A DNA stretch of 64,000 nucleotides from positions 1 to 64,000 of the forward strand of contig JABWCN010000018.1 of assembly GCA_013359135.1 (NCBI GenBank), given 5' to 3'. The notes beneath the pieces are model-generated. The model was not told where the DNA came from. It was given only the letters and a program-made list of their open reading frames with translations, and did not search any database. A program made the position numbers and the translations under genes. The stretch's first letter is position 1; each line of letters opens with the position of its first letter. This document shows positions 19,258 to 27,867 of this stretch, in pieces. This stretch comes from Pseudobdellovibrionaceae bacterium. GTDB taxonomy: Bacteria; Bdellovibrionota; Bdellovibrionia; Bdellovibrionales; Bdellovibrionaceae.

Positions 19258-21189
19258 ATGGATCATTCATTATTGATGGCAATTTTACTTTTAAGTCCCT
19301 TGGTAGGTTTTTTAATCAATGGGATTAGATATAAAAATCCTACAGCCAATCTTTCGGGTGGTATTGCTACGGCGGCTGTAGCGATATCTTTTATTAGTTC
19401 TCTTATTTTGGTTGCTGATCTTATTGGCATGCCAGCTGAGGCTAGAAAAATTCATGTTAGCTTCTTCCAATGGATGGCTGTAGATAGCTTTAAAATTAAC
19501 GCTGCTTTTTACATAGATCAAATCAGCGCTATCATGATTTTGGTGATTACTGGGGTTGGCTCTTTGATTCATTTGTTCTCAATTGGATATATGCATCACG
19601 ATAAAGGGGTAACAAAGTACTTTGCTTACCTTAATTTGTTTGTATTCAATATGTTAATTTTGGTTCTTGGAGATAGCCTACTAACTATGTTTGTTGGTTG
19701 GGAGGGCGTTGGTCTTTGCAGTTACTTGCTGATCGGCTTTTGGTTTTCAGACAAAGAAAAAGCGGCTGCTGGGATGAAGGCTTTTATTACTAATAGAGTG
19801 GGGGATGCTGCATTTTTGCTGGGGATGTTTGTCTTATTTGCAACTTTTGGAACATTAAACATCCAAGAGATGAATGCTTTGGCTCCAACGACGGCGGAGG
19901 CTTCGTGGTTAGGCGCTATAACTCTTGGAACATTATTTTTGTTTATTGGAGCTACTGGAAAGTCTGCTCAGATACCTCTTTATGTTTGGTTGCCTGATGC
20001 TATGGCGGGTCCAACTCCTGTTTCAGCGCTGATCCATGCTGCAACGATGGTAACGGCTGGCGTTTACATGATTGTAAGATTGAATCCTTTATTTATTGTG
20101 GCTCCAAACACAATGATGGTGATAGCTATTATTGGGGCTTTAACTGCTGTTTTTGCGGCAAGTATTGGTATTACTCAATGGGATATTAAAAAGGTTTTAG
20201 CTTATTCAACGGTTTCACAACTAGGTTACATGTTTTTGGCAGTAGGCGTGGGTGCTTTTGGTGCTGGGATGTTTCACCTAATGACTCATGCATTCTTTAA
20301 AGCTTTAATGTTTTTGGGCTCTGGGAGCGTGATTCATGCGATGCACGAAGAGCAAGACATTAGAAAAATGGGGGGATTAAAAAAATATATGCCAATCACC
20401 CACATGACTTTCTTTTTTGGTTGGGTAGCTATTATTGGAATTCCTCCTTTTGCCGGTTTCTTTTCTAAGGATGAGATTTTATGGATGAGCTTTCATTCTC
20501 CATTAGGATCTCCAGCTCTTTGGGTTTTGGGAGCCATAGGTGCTGCGATGACGGCTTTTTATATGACTCGCCTGATGTGTTTAACTTTTTGGGGTAAGTC
20601 TAGAGTTCCCAAAAGTGTACATCCTCATGAGTCACCGACGCTAATGACAATTCCCCTGATAGTGCTAGGGATTTTGAGTGTTGTTGGTGGATGGGTTGGA
20701 ATTCCAGAGGTAATCGGTCATTCACTTGGTGATATCCCCAATCTGCTTGAACATTGGCTGCATCCTGTAATAAAGCCTATTCCTAATTTGACAGAGGCAG
20801 AACATAGCATGGAGTGGATGTTGATGGGAGTTTCTGTGAGTTTGGCAACAATATCTGCTTTTATTGCGTATCATTTTTATGTAAAGTCTCCTGAAACTCC
20901 AGAGAAAATAGCAAATTCTATAAAACCACTTTACAACCTTATTTCTAAAAAATATTTGGTTGATGAATTGTATTTTGGCACTATCATCAATCCACTAATT
21001 AATGGTTCAAAAAGGCTATGGATGTTTATTGATGTTAACTTCATCGATAAAATCACTTATGTTATCAGTGATTTAGTCAGAGGTGGTGGCGGAGTTGTTA
21101 GAGCCTTACAAACTGGAAACTTGCAGCAATATGCGATGCTTATTGGAATCGGAATCGTCATTGCACTTTCAATTATTATAATGAGATAG
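19258..21189 (+). CDS. nuoL: NADH-quinone oxidoreductase subunit L
   Basis: NuoL is the distal antiporter-like proton channel with the long lateral helix. The 643-residue length fits. The antiporter core shows MFVGWEGVGLCSYLLIGFW, PLYVWLPDAMAGPTPVSALI and AYSTVSQLGYM. The C-terminal extension, with the lateral helix and a final membrane helix, is present. It follows nuoK by 14 bases with an AAGGTTGAGG ribosome binding site. Confidence 0.98.
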   Translation: MDHSLLMAILLLSPLVGFLINGIRYKNPTANLSGGIATAAVAISFISSLILVADLIGMPAEARKIHVSFFQWMAVDSFKINAAFYIDQISAIMILVITGVGSLIHLFSIGYMHHDKGVTKYFAYLNLFVFNMLILVLGDSLLTMFVGWEGVGLCSYLLIGFWFSDKEKAAAGMKAFITNRVGDAAFLLGMFVLFATFGTLNIQEMNALAPTTAEASWLGAITLGTLFLFIGATGKSAQIPLYVWLPDAMAGPTPVSALIHAATMVTAGVYMIVRLNPLFIVAPNTMMVIAIIGALTAVFAASIGITQWDIKKVLAYSTVSQLGYMFLAVGVGAFGAGMFHLMTHAFFKALMFLGSGSVIHAMHEEQDIRKMGGLKKYMPITHMTFFFGWVAIIGIPPFAGFFSKDEILWMSFHSPLGSPALWVLGAIGAAMTAFYMTRLMCLTFWGKSRVPKSVHPHESPTLMTIPLIVLGILSVVGGWVGIPEVIGHSLGDIPNLLEHWLHPVIKPIPNLTEAEHSMEWMLMGVSVSLATISAFIAYHFYVKSPETPEKIANSIKPLYNLISKKYLVDELYFGTIINPLINGSKRLWMFIDVNFIDKITYVISDLVRGGGGVVRALQTGNLQQYAMLIGIGIVIALSIIIMR

Positions 21190-21198
21190 GGGAACGTG

Positions 21199-22713
21199 AT
21201 GTTACTTTCTACAATTCTTTTTTTACCTTTGATTTTTGCCTTGATCGTTTTGATCTGGCCCCAAGATAAAACGATTCGCCATGTTGCTTTTGGTCTGAGC
21301 ATTGTTGAATTTATTATTAGCTTGATTGTTTTGAAAGATTTTGATGCAAGCTCAGCTCAACTTCAAATGATTGAAAAACATATGTGGATTGAACGATTTG
21401 GAATTCAATATTTTTTAGGTGTTGACGGCATTTCGTTGTGGTTAGTTTTACTAACAACTTTTTTAACCCCAATTATTATTCTTGCAAGCTGGAATTCAAT
21501 AGATACTAAAATTAAAGGATTTCATGCGGCTATGTTTGTTTTGCAAACCGCAATGCTTGGAACTTTCTTGGCAATAGATGCTATTTTCTTTTATGTATTT
21601 TGGGAGCTTTCACTTATTCCTATGTATTTCATTGTCGGAATTTGGGGAGGGGCGAGAAGAATTTATGCAACAATCAAGTTTTTTATTTTTACCATGATTG
21701 GTTCTGTGTTGATGTTAGTTGCTATTATTTACTTGATGTACTTAACTCAGCAGGCCTCAGGTCATATGAGTGCAAGTTTACTTGAGTTTTATAAGGTTAA
21801 AATTCCATTCGTTGGTGGTTCAATTCTTAATTTGCAATCGTTGTTATTTTTTGCTTTTTCTCTGGCTTTTGCAATTAAGGTTCCTGTGTGGCCAGTTCAT
21901 ACTTGGCTGCCAGATGCTCACGTTGAAGCCCCAACACCTGGTTCAGTGATTCTTGCAGGTGTGATGTTAAAAATGGGAACTTATTGTTTTTTAAGATGGG
22001 TTATTCCTTTATTTCCAGATGCGGCAGAGTACTGGGCTTGGTTATTTTTAAGCTTGGGTGTTATAGGAATTATTTATGGCGCCCTAGTTGCTATGATACA
22101 ACCAGATATTAAGAAATTAGTTGCATACTCTTCAGTATCTCACATGGGTTATATTATTGTTGGTATGTTTGTGTTTAATCACTTCGGCATTACCGGCAGC
22201 TTATATCAGATGCTAAATCACGGGGTTTCAACTGGAGCTTTATTCCTTTTAATAGGGATGATTTATGAGAGAACACACTCAAGAGAAATTTCTAAATATG
22301 GTGGACTTGCAGGGGTATTACCAATCTTCACAATATTCTTTTTTATTATTACGCTCTCCTCTATAGCTGTTCCAATGACAAATGGTTTTATAGGTGAGTT
22401 TTTAATTCTATTGGGCTTGCATAAAGCTCAGCCTGTTTATGTTTATTTTGCTGTGACAGGTGTGGTTCTTGGAGCTGCATATATGTTGTGGATGTTTAAA
22501 AGAGTTTTCTTTGGAGAAAAGGGAGAGCTTGTAAAAGACGAGAAACATCCACTTAAAGATCTTAGCGTTAGAGAAATAGCAGTTTTGGTGCCGTTGGTTG
22601 TTTTGGTTTTTTGGATGGGATTGTTTCCCAATCACTTTTTGGATTTAACAAAATCAAGTGTGAATCATCTAGTTACAAATAAAAACAAATACTATTTGGA
22701 AATTAAGGAATAG
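21199..22713 (+). CDS. nuoM: NADH-quinone oxidoreductase subunit M
   Basis: NuoM is the middle antiporter-like proton-pumping subunit. The ATG at 21199 follows AGGGGAACG; a GTG immediately upstream is an alternative. The 504-residue product has about 14 membrane helices. Signatures include FYVFWELSLIPMYFIVG, with the key Glu, then KVPVWPVHTWLPDAHVEAPT and KLVAYSSVSHMGYI. It ends two bases before nuoN. Confidence 0.98.
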   Translation: MLLSTILFLPLIFALIVLIWPQDKTIRHVAFGLSIVEFIISLIVLKDFDASSAQLQMIEKHMWIERFGIQYFLGVDGISLWLVLLTTFLTPIIILASWNSIDTKIKGFHAAMFVLQTAMLGTFLAIDAIFFYVFWELSLIPMYFIVGIWGGARRIYATIKFFIFTMIGSVLMLVAIIYLMYLTQQASGHMSASLLEFYKVKIPFVGGSILNLQSLLFFAFSLAFAIKVPVWPVHTWLPDAHVEAPTPGSVILAGVMLKMGTYCFLRWVIPLFPDAAEYWAWLFLSLGVIGIIYGALVAMIQPDIKKLVAYSSVSHMGYIIVGMFVFNHFGITGSLYQMLNHGVSTGALFLLIGMIYERTHSREISKYGGLAGVLPIFTIFFFIITLSSIAVPMTNGFIGEFLILLGLHKAQPVYVYFAVTGVVLGAAYMLWMFKRVFFGEKGELVKDEKHPLKDLSVREIAVLVPLVVLVFWMGLFPNHFLDLTKSSVNHLVTNKNKYYLEIKE

Positions 22714-22715
22714 TT

Positions 22716-24179
22716 ATGAAAATAGATATTGGATTGGCCGACTTAATACGTATATCACCAATGATTGCCATATTTTTGGCAAGCTTGATTCCATTAACCT
22801 CTAAGCTTTTTAACAGCAACAAAGAACCATCAAATTTGATTACATTGATTCAAGGTTTAGGTGGTTTGATTATTGGTCTGGTTTTGCTAACGGTTGTTGG
22901 GGGCAGTGGAGAGACAGCTTTTAACAAAGCCTTAATATTTGATTCTTTGACTTTATGGATGGGAATCATAGCGATTGTTTCTGCAGGTGCTGCTCTTATC
23001 ATGATGTACGAAAATTTTTCTACGAATGGGAATCAGTTTTCTGAATTAGTATTCTTAGCACTGAACTCTGTGGTGGGAATGTTGATTTTAGTTTCTGCGC
23101 TTGATTTATTGACTGTATTTATCGGTCTTGAGCTAATGTCCTTATCACTATATTTAATGATTGGAATGAGTCATGAAGAGAAGCTTTCTAAAGAGGCTGC
23201 TTTTAAATACTTTGTGTTAGGAAGTTTTGCTTCGGCTATTTTTCTTTATGGAACATCATTTATTTATGGAACAACTGGCTCTACGAACCTTGTAACATTT
23301 ATGCAAGAGGCAGTTGGTTTAGTTCAAACGAATAGATTATTTTTGTTTGGAATTTCTTTTGTGATTTTAGGCTTTTGCTTTAAAGTTTCTATCGCTCCAT
23401 TTCATGCTTGGACTCCAGATGTTTATCAAGGGGCCCCAACTCCACATACAGCTTTTATGGCAACGGCAGTTAAAGTAGTTTCATTTGCTGCTCTATTGAG
23501 GGTTATTGCTACAAAAGCTTTGGTTGGTTCTGATGGATTATTCGTGGTGCTTCAATGGCTTGCTGTTATTACAATGTTAGTTGGTAATTTAGGAGCTATA
23601 GTTCAGGTAAATTTAAAAAGAATGCTAGCCTATTCCAGCATAGCTCATTCAGGTTATATTTTAGTCGGGGTGATTACAGCTGGAATTAGTGATAAAGGTT
23701 TTTTTGGGGCGTCATCGGTTATTTTCTATCTTTTTAGTTATTGTGTTATGACGATTGGAACCTTTGCTATAGTGTCTATTTTGGAAAAATCTGAAGATCA
23801 CTTGGTAACTCTTGATAGTTTAAAAGGGCTAGCCAGTAAAAAACCACTTCATGCTTTTTGTTTTTCTTTGTTTTTAATTTCATTAGCAGGATTACCACCA
23901 GCACTTGGTTTTTTTGGTAAGTTTTATTTATTTAATGCTGCCGTTGGAGAGGGTTTAATATGGTTAGCTGTTTGGGGTGTGATAAATTCTGTTATCAGTG
24001 TTTATTACTATTTAAAGCCCATGGTATTAATGTATATGACTGAGGGAGAAGCTGAAATTGCTGGACACAGTCTAAATGCAACCACAGTAACTGTACTTGC
24101 ATCAGCTGTTTTCATCGCTATACTCGGGGTGTTATCTGGACCAATTTTTACCGCGGTCGAGAAAAGTTTTATAAATTAA
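22716..24179 (+). CDS. nuoN: NADH-quinone oxidoreductase subunit N
   Basis: NuoN is the third antiporter-like subunit, next to NuoK. The 487-residue product shows FIGLELMSLSLYLMIGM, FKVSIAPFHAWTPDVYQGAP and RMLAYSSIAHSGYILVG, all standard for the family. It is the last gene of the operon and converges on the patatin gene, with only a weak hairpin between them. Confidence 0.98.
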   Translation: MKIDIGLADLIRISPMIAIFLASLIPLTSKLFNSNKEPSNLITLIQGLGGLIIGLVLLTVVGGSGETAFNKALIFDSLTLWMGIIAIVSAGAALIMMYENFSTNGNQFSELVFLALNSVVGMLILVSALDLLTVFIGLELMSLSLYLMIGMSHEEKLSKEAAFKYFVLGSFASAIFLYGTSFIYGTTGSTNLVTFMQEAVGLVQTNRLFLFGISFVILGFCFKVSIAPFHAWTPDVYQGAPTPHTAFMATAVKVVSFAALLRVIATKALVGSDGLFVVLQWLAVITMLVGNLGAIVQVNLKRMLAYSSIAHSGYILVGVITAGISDKGFFGASSVIFYLFSYCVMTIGTFAIVSILEKSEDHLVTLDSLKGLASKKPLHAFCFSLFLISLAGLPPALGFFGKFYLFNAAVGEGLIWLAVWGVINSVISVYYYLKPMVLMYMTEGEAEIAGHSLNATTVTVLASAVFIAILGVLSGPIFTAVEKSFIN

Positions 24180-24187
24180 TTGAAACC

Positions 24188-24215
24188 AAAAATTGAGAGA
24201 GTCTCTAGTTTTTCA
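24188..24215 (+). terminator. Weak terminator-like hairpin after nuoN
   Basis: An imperfect stem (AAAAA, mismatches, GAGA, paired with TCTC, mismatches, TTTTT) with a GAG loop ends in a short T-run nine bases past the nuoN stop. The pairing is broken by an internal loop, so this is only a possible terminator. Confidence 0.3.
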
Positions 24216-24247
24216 AAAAATTCAGTTTGCTTAGAAGGCCAGAAACT

Positions 24248-25462
24248 TTAAACAGAATATTTTCTTAAAGTATTTATGGCCGATTTGAATCCAATTTTTA
24301 CGATTCGCTCTAGAATCTTAGGGTTTAAACTAAAGTGGTCTACCATAAACATCTCATAGTTTTGTGGTCTAGGAGTGATATTTATATATTCAACATTTGG
24401 ATTAAATTTGAAACGAGTTTTATAGATGTCTAAAATTTTCTCTCGATGTTCTTCGGGAAGTTGATTCTGTTTAAAATAACCATCAATAGTTTTGTAAATA
24501 TGTTTTAAAGTGTTTTGCCATTCGATGTGTTTGTGAGTTTTTTGTTCCAATACTTGATAAAGAGCCTGATTCAAAATTACTGGAATTCCATAGTTATGTA
24601 AACTTCCTATCTCTGGCGTGTAGTGATATGGCTGCATTGAAAATGAAGAAATCACTAGATCACACCCCATGTCAGCGGCGATATGCGCTGATAAGGTTTC
24701 CCGAATTTCACCATCATAAAAATACCTCTCTTGACCATCTTGGTTGGGTAAATTGTAAGGAGAGAAAATAGGGGGTAAAGCTGTACTACAGGCAACGGCT
24801 TCACTGATAGTAGCATAGTTGATGTATTTAGTTGATGGAGTTTTAAGATTCTCTTTAAAATTCCCAAAGATAGCTTTCCGAGAGTTATTAAGTTGAGTAG
24901 AGACAATGTAGAGCTCTGAGGCCAGACTAGAAAAATCATTTTCAATCAGAACATATTTCCGAAGATAATTCTCTACTCCTGCAGTAGAGAATAGTCCATT
25001 CAATTTGAAACCATTTTTTATCAAAGACTCAAAACCGCCACTAACCAAGGACTTTTGGAGCCAACTAGTTGGCAGGATACTCATAAGTCCCTTTTTATTC
25101 ATATTGAATAGTCTTCCATAGGTCAAAGGTTTGAGTAATCTGTAATTACTATTAGAGTATTCAGGACTAACACCTAGTCCAATTTGAAACGCAGTGATCA
25201 ATGACTCAACTGGATAGCCAGCAGCTAAAATTGTACTCACGAAGGACCCAGCCGAAGAGCCAACATAGAGTTGAATAGTCATTGGTTTATGAGTTTGGCT
25301 ACCAGGATGTTCAGCACGAATAAGGTTTTTAGAGCCTCCATAGAACCTAAAGCCCTTCTCTTTTAAGGCAAGACAGACACCAATATGAAAAGCAGCTGCC
25401 TTAATCCCGCCACCGCTTAAGACTAAACCTATCTTTTTTTTGTCTGAAAGTTTAATGCCCAT
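24248..25462 (-). CDS. Patatin-like phospholipase
   Basis: Patatin-family enzymes are Ser-Asp dyad acyl hydrolases, often phospholipase A. The 404-residue protein has the oxyanion-hole loop SGGGIKAAAFHIG at about residues 16-28, the nucleophile elbow GSSAG with Ser70, and the DGE motif with Asp250 (DG[AG] in most relatives, so Glu is a mild variant). No signal peptide is evident, so a cytoplasmic or type-V-independent secreted enzyme are both possible. A 30-residue insert separates the oxyanion loop from the elbow. It stands alone, convergent with nuoN. Whether it acts on own or foreign lipid cannot be told. Confidence 0.9.
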   Translation of the reverse strand: MGIKLSDKKKIGLVLSGGGIKAAAFHIGVCLALKEKGFRFYGGSKNLIRAEHPGSQTHKPMTIQLYVGSSAGSFVSTILAAGYPVESLITAFQIGLGVSPEYSNSNYRLLKPLTYGRLFNMNKKGLMSILPTSWLQKSLVSGGFESLIKNGFKLNGLFSTAGVENYLRKYVLIENDFSSLASELYIVSTQLNNSRKAIFGNFKENLKTPSTKYINYATISEAVACSTALPPIFSPYNLPNQDGQERYFYDGEIRETLSAHIAADMGCDLVISSFSMQPYHYTPEIGSLHNYGIPVILNQALYQVLEQKTHKHIEWQNTLKHIYKTIDGYFKQNQLPEEHREKILDIYKTRFKFNPNVEYINITPRPQNYEMFMVDHFSLNPKILERIVKIGFKSAINTLRKYSV

Positions 25463-25854
25463 TAGATACTCAATTCTTAGCTACTAGAATAACCATCTAT
25501 TTATAGGATAATCAGATCACCAAACCAGAGGAAAGTCTAGATATTCAGGCCCTTAGTTTAGATTTACTGAAAAATGATCAAGAATACTCACAGAAAATTT
25601 GACAGTGGATACCCCCTAGAATAAGTTGGAATCAAGAATAGTCATAGCCACCACAATAATGGCTATTTGAGACCGCTAACTTGTTGGAGACCTCTCCCGC
25701 AAAAAAATAAGCAAACAAAACAAGAAATAATTTCGACTTTTGTTTGCTTATTTTAGAAAACAAAAGGCAACACCACCAAACCCGCTTTTTGGAAGTCTCT
25801 CCGACCAAGTTAATAGTTGTTAATAATTTAGATGGTTCAAGTTTAGAGGATTTA
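25463..25854. other. Longest non-coding stretch of the window
   Basis: These 392 bases separate the divergent patatin and helix-turn-helix genes. I see no convincing small gene. The stretch holds a small hairpin (25644-25650 with 25660-25666, arm ATAGCCA), a perfect 17-bp inverted repeat (25704-25754), and two similar 14-base segments (near 25684 and 25788) that both resemble TTGGAGACCTCTCC. A TATAAA at about 25500 on the minus strand could serve the patatin gene, but no good -35 accompanies it. Confidence 0.6.
25704..25754. repeat. Perfect 17-bp inverted repeat
   Basis: Arm AAAATAAGCAAACAAAA (25704-25720) is exactly complementary to 25738-25754 around a 17-base loop. The right arm ends in a T-run. 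It could be a terminator for a small upstream RNA, an operator for a dimeric regulator, or a leader structure for the gene starting at 25855. There is no neighbouring transposase and no other copy was noticed. Confidence 0.8.
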
Positions 25855-26628
25855 ATGGATCAATGGTTACCACTTACAGATTATGCTACAAAGTATAAAG
25901 TAAGCGTTAGCACGTTGAGAAGACGAATTAAGGCCGATGATATTAAGTTTCAATTTCAGGATGGTAAGTACTTTATAAGTGACCAGCCAATTTCTACGCT
26001 TTCAAAGAATAGCCCCTCCCTTGGTTTTTCTGTTCATGAAAAAGTAGAAAGAGCAGATTCTGAAGTTGAGTTTGACGAAATACGTATTGGCCAAACGCCC
26101 TCTCCCTCTAATGATTTTCTTGAGAATGTTAGAAAGACCTCTAGTACAAAACTTCCACAAATTAAGAATGAAATGGGAATGTTAAACCGTAACAAAGCTA
26201 ACAGCAATGGTTCTGGAGAGCTAACCTTAGCAAAACCCGTTAATATAGAAGATGAGTATTATTTCAGGAGCCAAGGTGCGACTAGAAGTAATGGCATAAC
26301 ATCCGAATTTGATTTGGTTTCTAATAATGATATTCATCAGGAACAAGCGCCCAGGAGTAAATCCTCTCAATTATCATCTTCTCAGCAAGAGTATCAAAAT
26401 CCAGGACTTAAAGAGTTTTCAGAGAAGGTTTCCAAAATAGGTAATAATGAGCCTATTTTAACTGCAGCAAATAAACTTCTTGCTGAGCTTAAGAAGGCCT
26501 ATACTCAGATCCTTCAAGAAAAAGAAGAGCAAATTATGACTCTTAAGGAAGAGGTTTCTGACTTGAAAACGCTTGTGAAGGTCTTGGAGAGTGAAAACAG
26601 CAGGCTTAAAAATCTAAATAATTTTTAA
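25855..26628 (+). CDS. Helix-turn-helix protein with C-terminal coiled coil
   Basis: The function is unknown. From the ATG at 25855 (AGAGG upstream) it is 257 residues; an in-frame TTG at 25744 exists but lies inside the inverted repeat and lacks a ribosome binding site. Residues about 5-45 resemble a MerR/excisionase-type winged helix (LTDYATKYKVSVSTLRRRIK, then a beta wing DGKYFISD). Residues about 50-180 are polar, Ser/Asn-rich and probably disordered. Residues about 195-257 are a strong coiled coil (EEQIMTLKEEVSDLKTLVKV). The layout suggests a DNA-binding protein that oligomerises through its tail. It may bind the inverted repeat just upstream (inference). Confidence 0.6.
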   Translation: MDQWLPLTDYATKYKVSVSTLRRRIKADDIKFQFQDGKYFISDQPISTLSKNSPSLGFSVHEKVERADSEVEFDEIRIGQTPSPSNDFLENVRKTSSTKLPQIKNEMGMLNRNKANSNGSGELTLAKPVNIEDEYYFRSQGATRSNGITSEFDLVSNNDIHQEQAPRSKSSQLSSSQQEYQNPGLKEFSEKVSKIGNNEPILTAANKLLAELKKAYTQILQEKEEQIMTLKEEVSDLKTLVKVLESENSRLKNLNNF

Positions 26629-26742
26629 CAGAGCCTTTCTTGGTGCTTTTATTTACATAGTATCAGATCCCTGAAACAAGTAGGGGTGGTTGCGAGAGAG
26701 TATCTGCCAAAAAGTGGCAATGTGTTTGCAAAACTAATTTTC

Positions 26743-27792
26743 ATGATGAAAGATGTACGTTTTAAAGCTTATATTTTAATTCTAGTCTTAACTTTTGCAA
26801 ACATTTCAAGGGGTGAGTACAATATTGACGAAGCCTCTTGTACAACGAAAGACATGACTTCAGTGTTTGGACCTATTCGCTTTCAGGGAAACATTGGCTG
26901 GTGTTATGCTAATGTAGCAGCAGATCTTATCACATATAAATATAAAAATTATCTTCATGGAGAGCGTGCATCTGCAGCTTATGTGGCTTTGGCATATAAT
27001 CAATTTATGGGAAATAAACCTAATGATGATGCTGGAGATGTGATTCCAGCTATTCTGGCGTCAGAGTATTTTGGTGTATGTCCTGATATTTTTGAGCAAT
27101 TGTTTTTACAAACCGGCCCGTTCACCACACTCAGAGAAAAAATAAATAAGCTTGTGGAATTAAAAGAACTCCATGACATAAAAGACAAGTCTTTGGAGTC
27201 ATCGTGGGCATATCTGAATTTGGTTAATAATTATTATACTTCAAATAGTTTGTTATCTGTTGTTGATTATAAAAAGCTAGAAAAGATTTTAATAAACTCT
27301 ACGAAAAGAAATTTCCCAAGAAAGCTTGCTGATCTATTTTGTAATCCTATAAAAGTGAAAATACCTTTAGAGGTTAATTTTAGATTTAGAAATTCATTTA
27401 TAGAAGGTTTAGGAAGCTTTGGATCTTTTAAAAAAGAAGACATATCAAATCGAGGCAGGGATAAAATAATTGAAATTTTAAATCAAGAAATTAGTAAAAA
27501 TAAACCCGTAGCCGTAGCTTTTAATTCCAGAATTTTTTATAAAAAAGACTCTGACAATTACAAGGGTGGAGGGTCTCATGTTGTAGTGATTGCTGGAAGG
27601 AAATGGAATAAAAAAGAAAAATCATGTGAGTTCATTCTGCGCAACTCACACGGAAAACGTTGTGATATATACTCAAATCCAGAGCTTGAAGGAAAATGCG
27701 ATCTTGAAACGGGTTACTTAATGATGCCAGCAGGAGTTCTTAATAGAACAATAAGTGAAGCGGTTTATTTTTGGGGAAAAGGGATTGAATAA
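26743..27792 (+). CDS. Exported papain-like (C1-type) cysteine protease
   Basis: The 349-residue product (start at 26743) begins with a signal peptide (MMKDVRFKAYILILVLTFAN, then ISRG). The catalytic set is readable: Cys54 in QGNIGWCYANVAADL, where papain has QGxCGSCWA; His279 in GGGSHVVVIAGR; and Asn301 in ILRNSHGKRC. The first oxyanion Gln is in the FQGNIG segment. Spacing and order fit peptidase family C1, but the middle 200 residues do not resemble papain closely. A GTG at 26686 gives a 19-residue longer form; I prefer the ATG because it yields a normal signal peptide. A secreted or periplasmic protease is inferred. The stop codon lies inside the downstream terminator. Confidence 0.75.
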   Translation: MMKDVRFKAYILILVLTFANISRGEYNIDEASCTTKDMTSVFGPIRFQGNIGWCYANVAADLITYKYKNYLHGERASAAYVALAYNQFMGNKPNDDAGDVIPAILASEYFGVCPDIFEQLFLQTGPFTTLREKINKLVELKELHDIKDKSLESSWAYLNLVNNYYTSNSLLSVVDYKKLEKILINSTKRNFPRKLADLFCNPIKVKIPLEVNFRFRNSFIEGLGSFGSFKKEDISNRGRDKIIEILNQEISKNKPVAVAFNSRIFYKKDSDNYKGGGSHVVVIAGRKWNKKEKSCEFILRNSHGKRCDIYSNPELEGKCDLETGYLMMPAGVLNRTISEAVYFWGKGIE

Positions 27793-27828
27793 TAATAAAG
27801 GGACTAGTTAACTAATCCCTTTATTATT
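27791..27828. terminator. Bidirectional terminator between the C1 protease and lon
   Basis: A perfect 13-bp stem (27791-27803 with 27816-27828, arm AATAATAAAGGGA) encloses an almost self-complementary 12-base core, so the full stem may reach about 18 pairs. It lies between convergent genes and has A/T-rich flanks on both sides. Confidence 0.85.
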
Positions 27829-27867
27829 GTGTATTTCAAATTTGTCCTCTTGATGCTTTATTGAAAA

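Noticed and set aside
16749-24179. nuo-like cluster considered as an Mrp-type Na+/H+ antiporter
   Set aside because: nuoA, nuoH and nuoJ are specific to complex I; Mrp clusters lack NuoH.
25744-25854. N-terminal extension of the helix-turn-helix protein from a TTG
   Set aside because: The TTG lies in the inverted repeat, lacks a ribosome binding site, and the added residues show no domain; the ATG at 25855 has AGAGG upstream.
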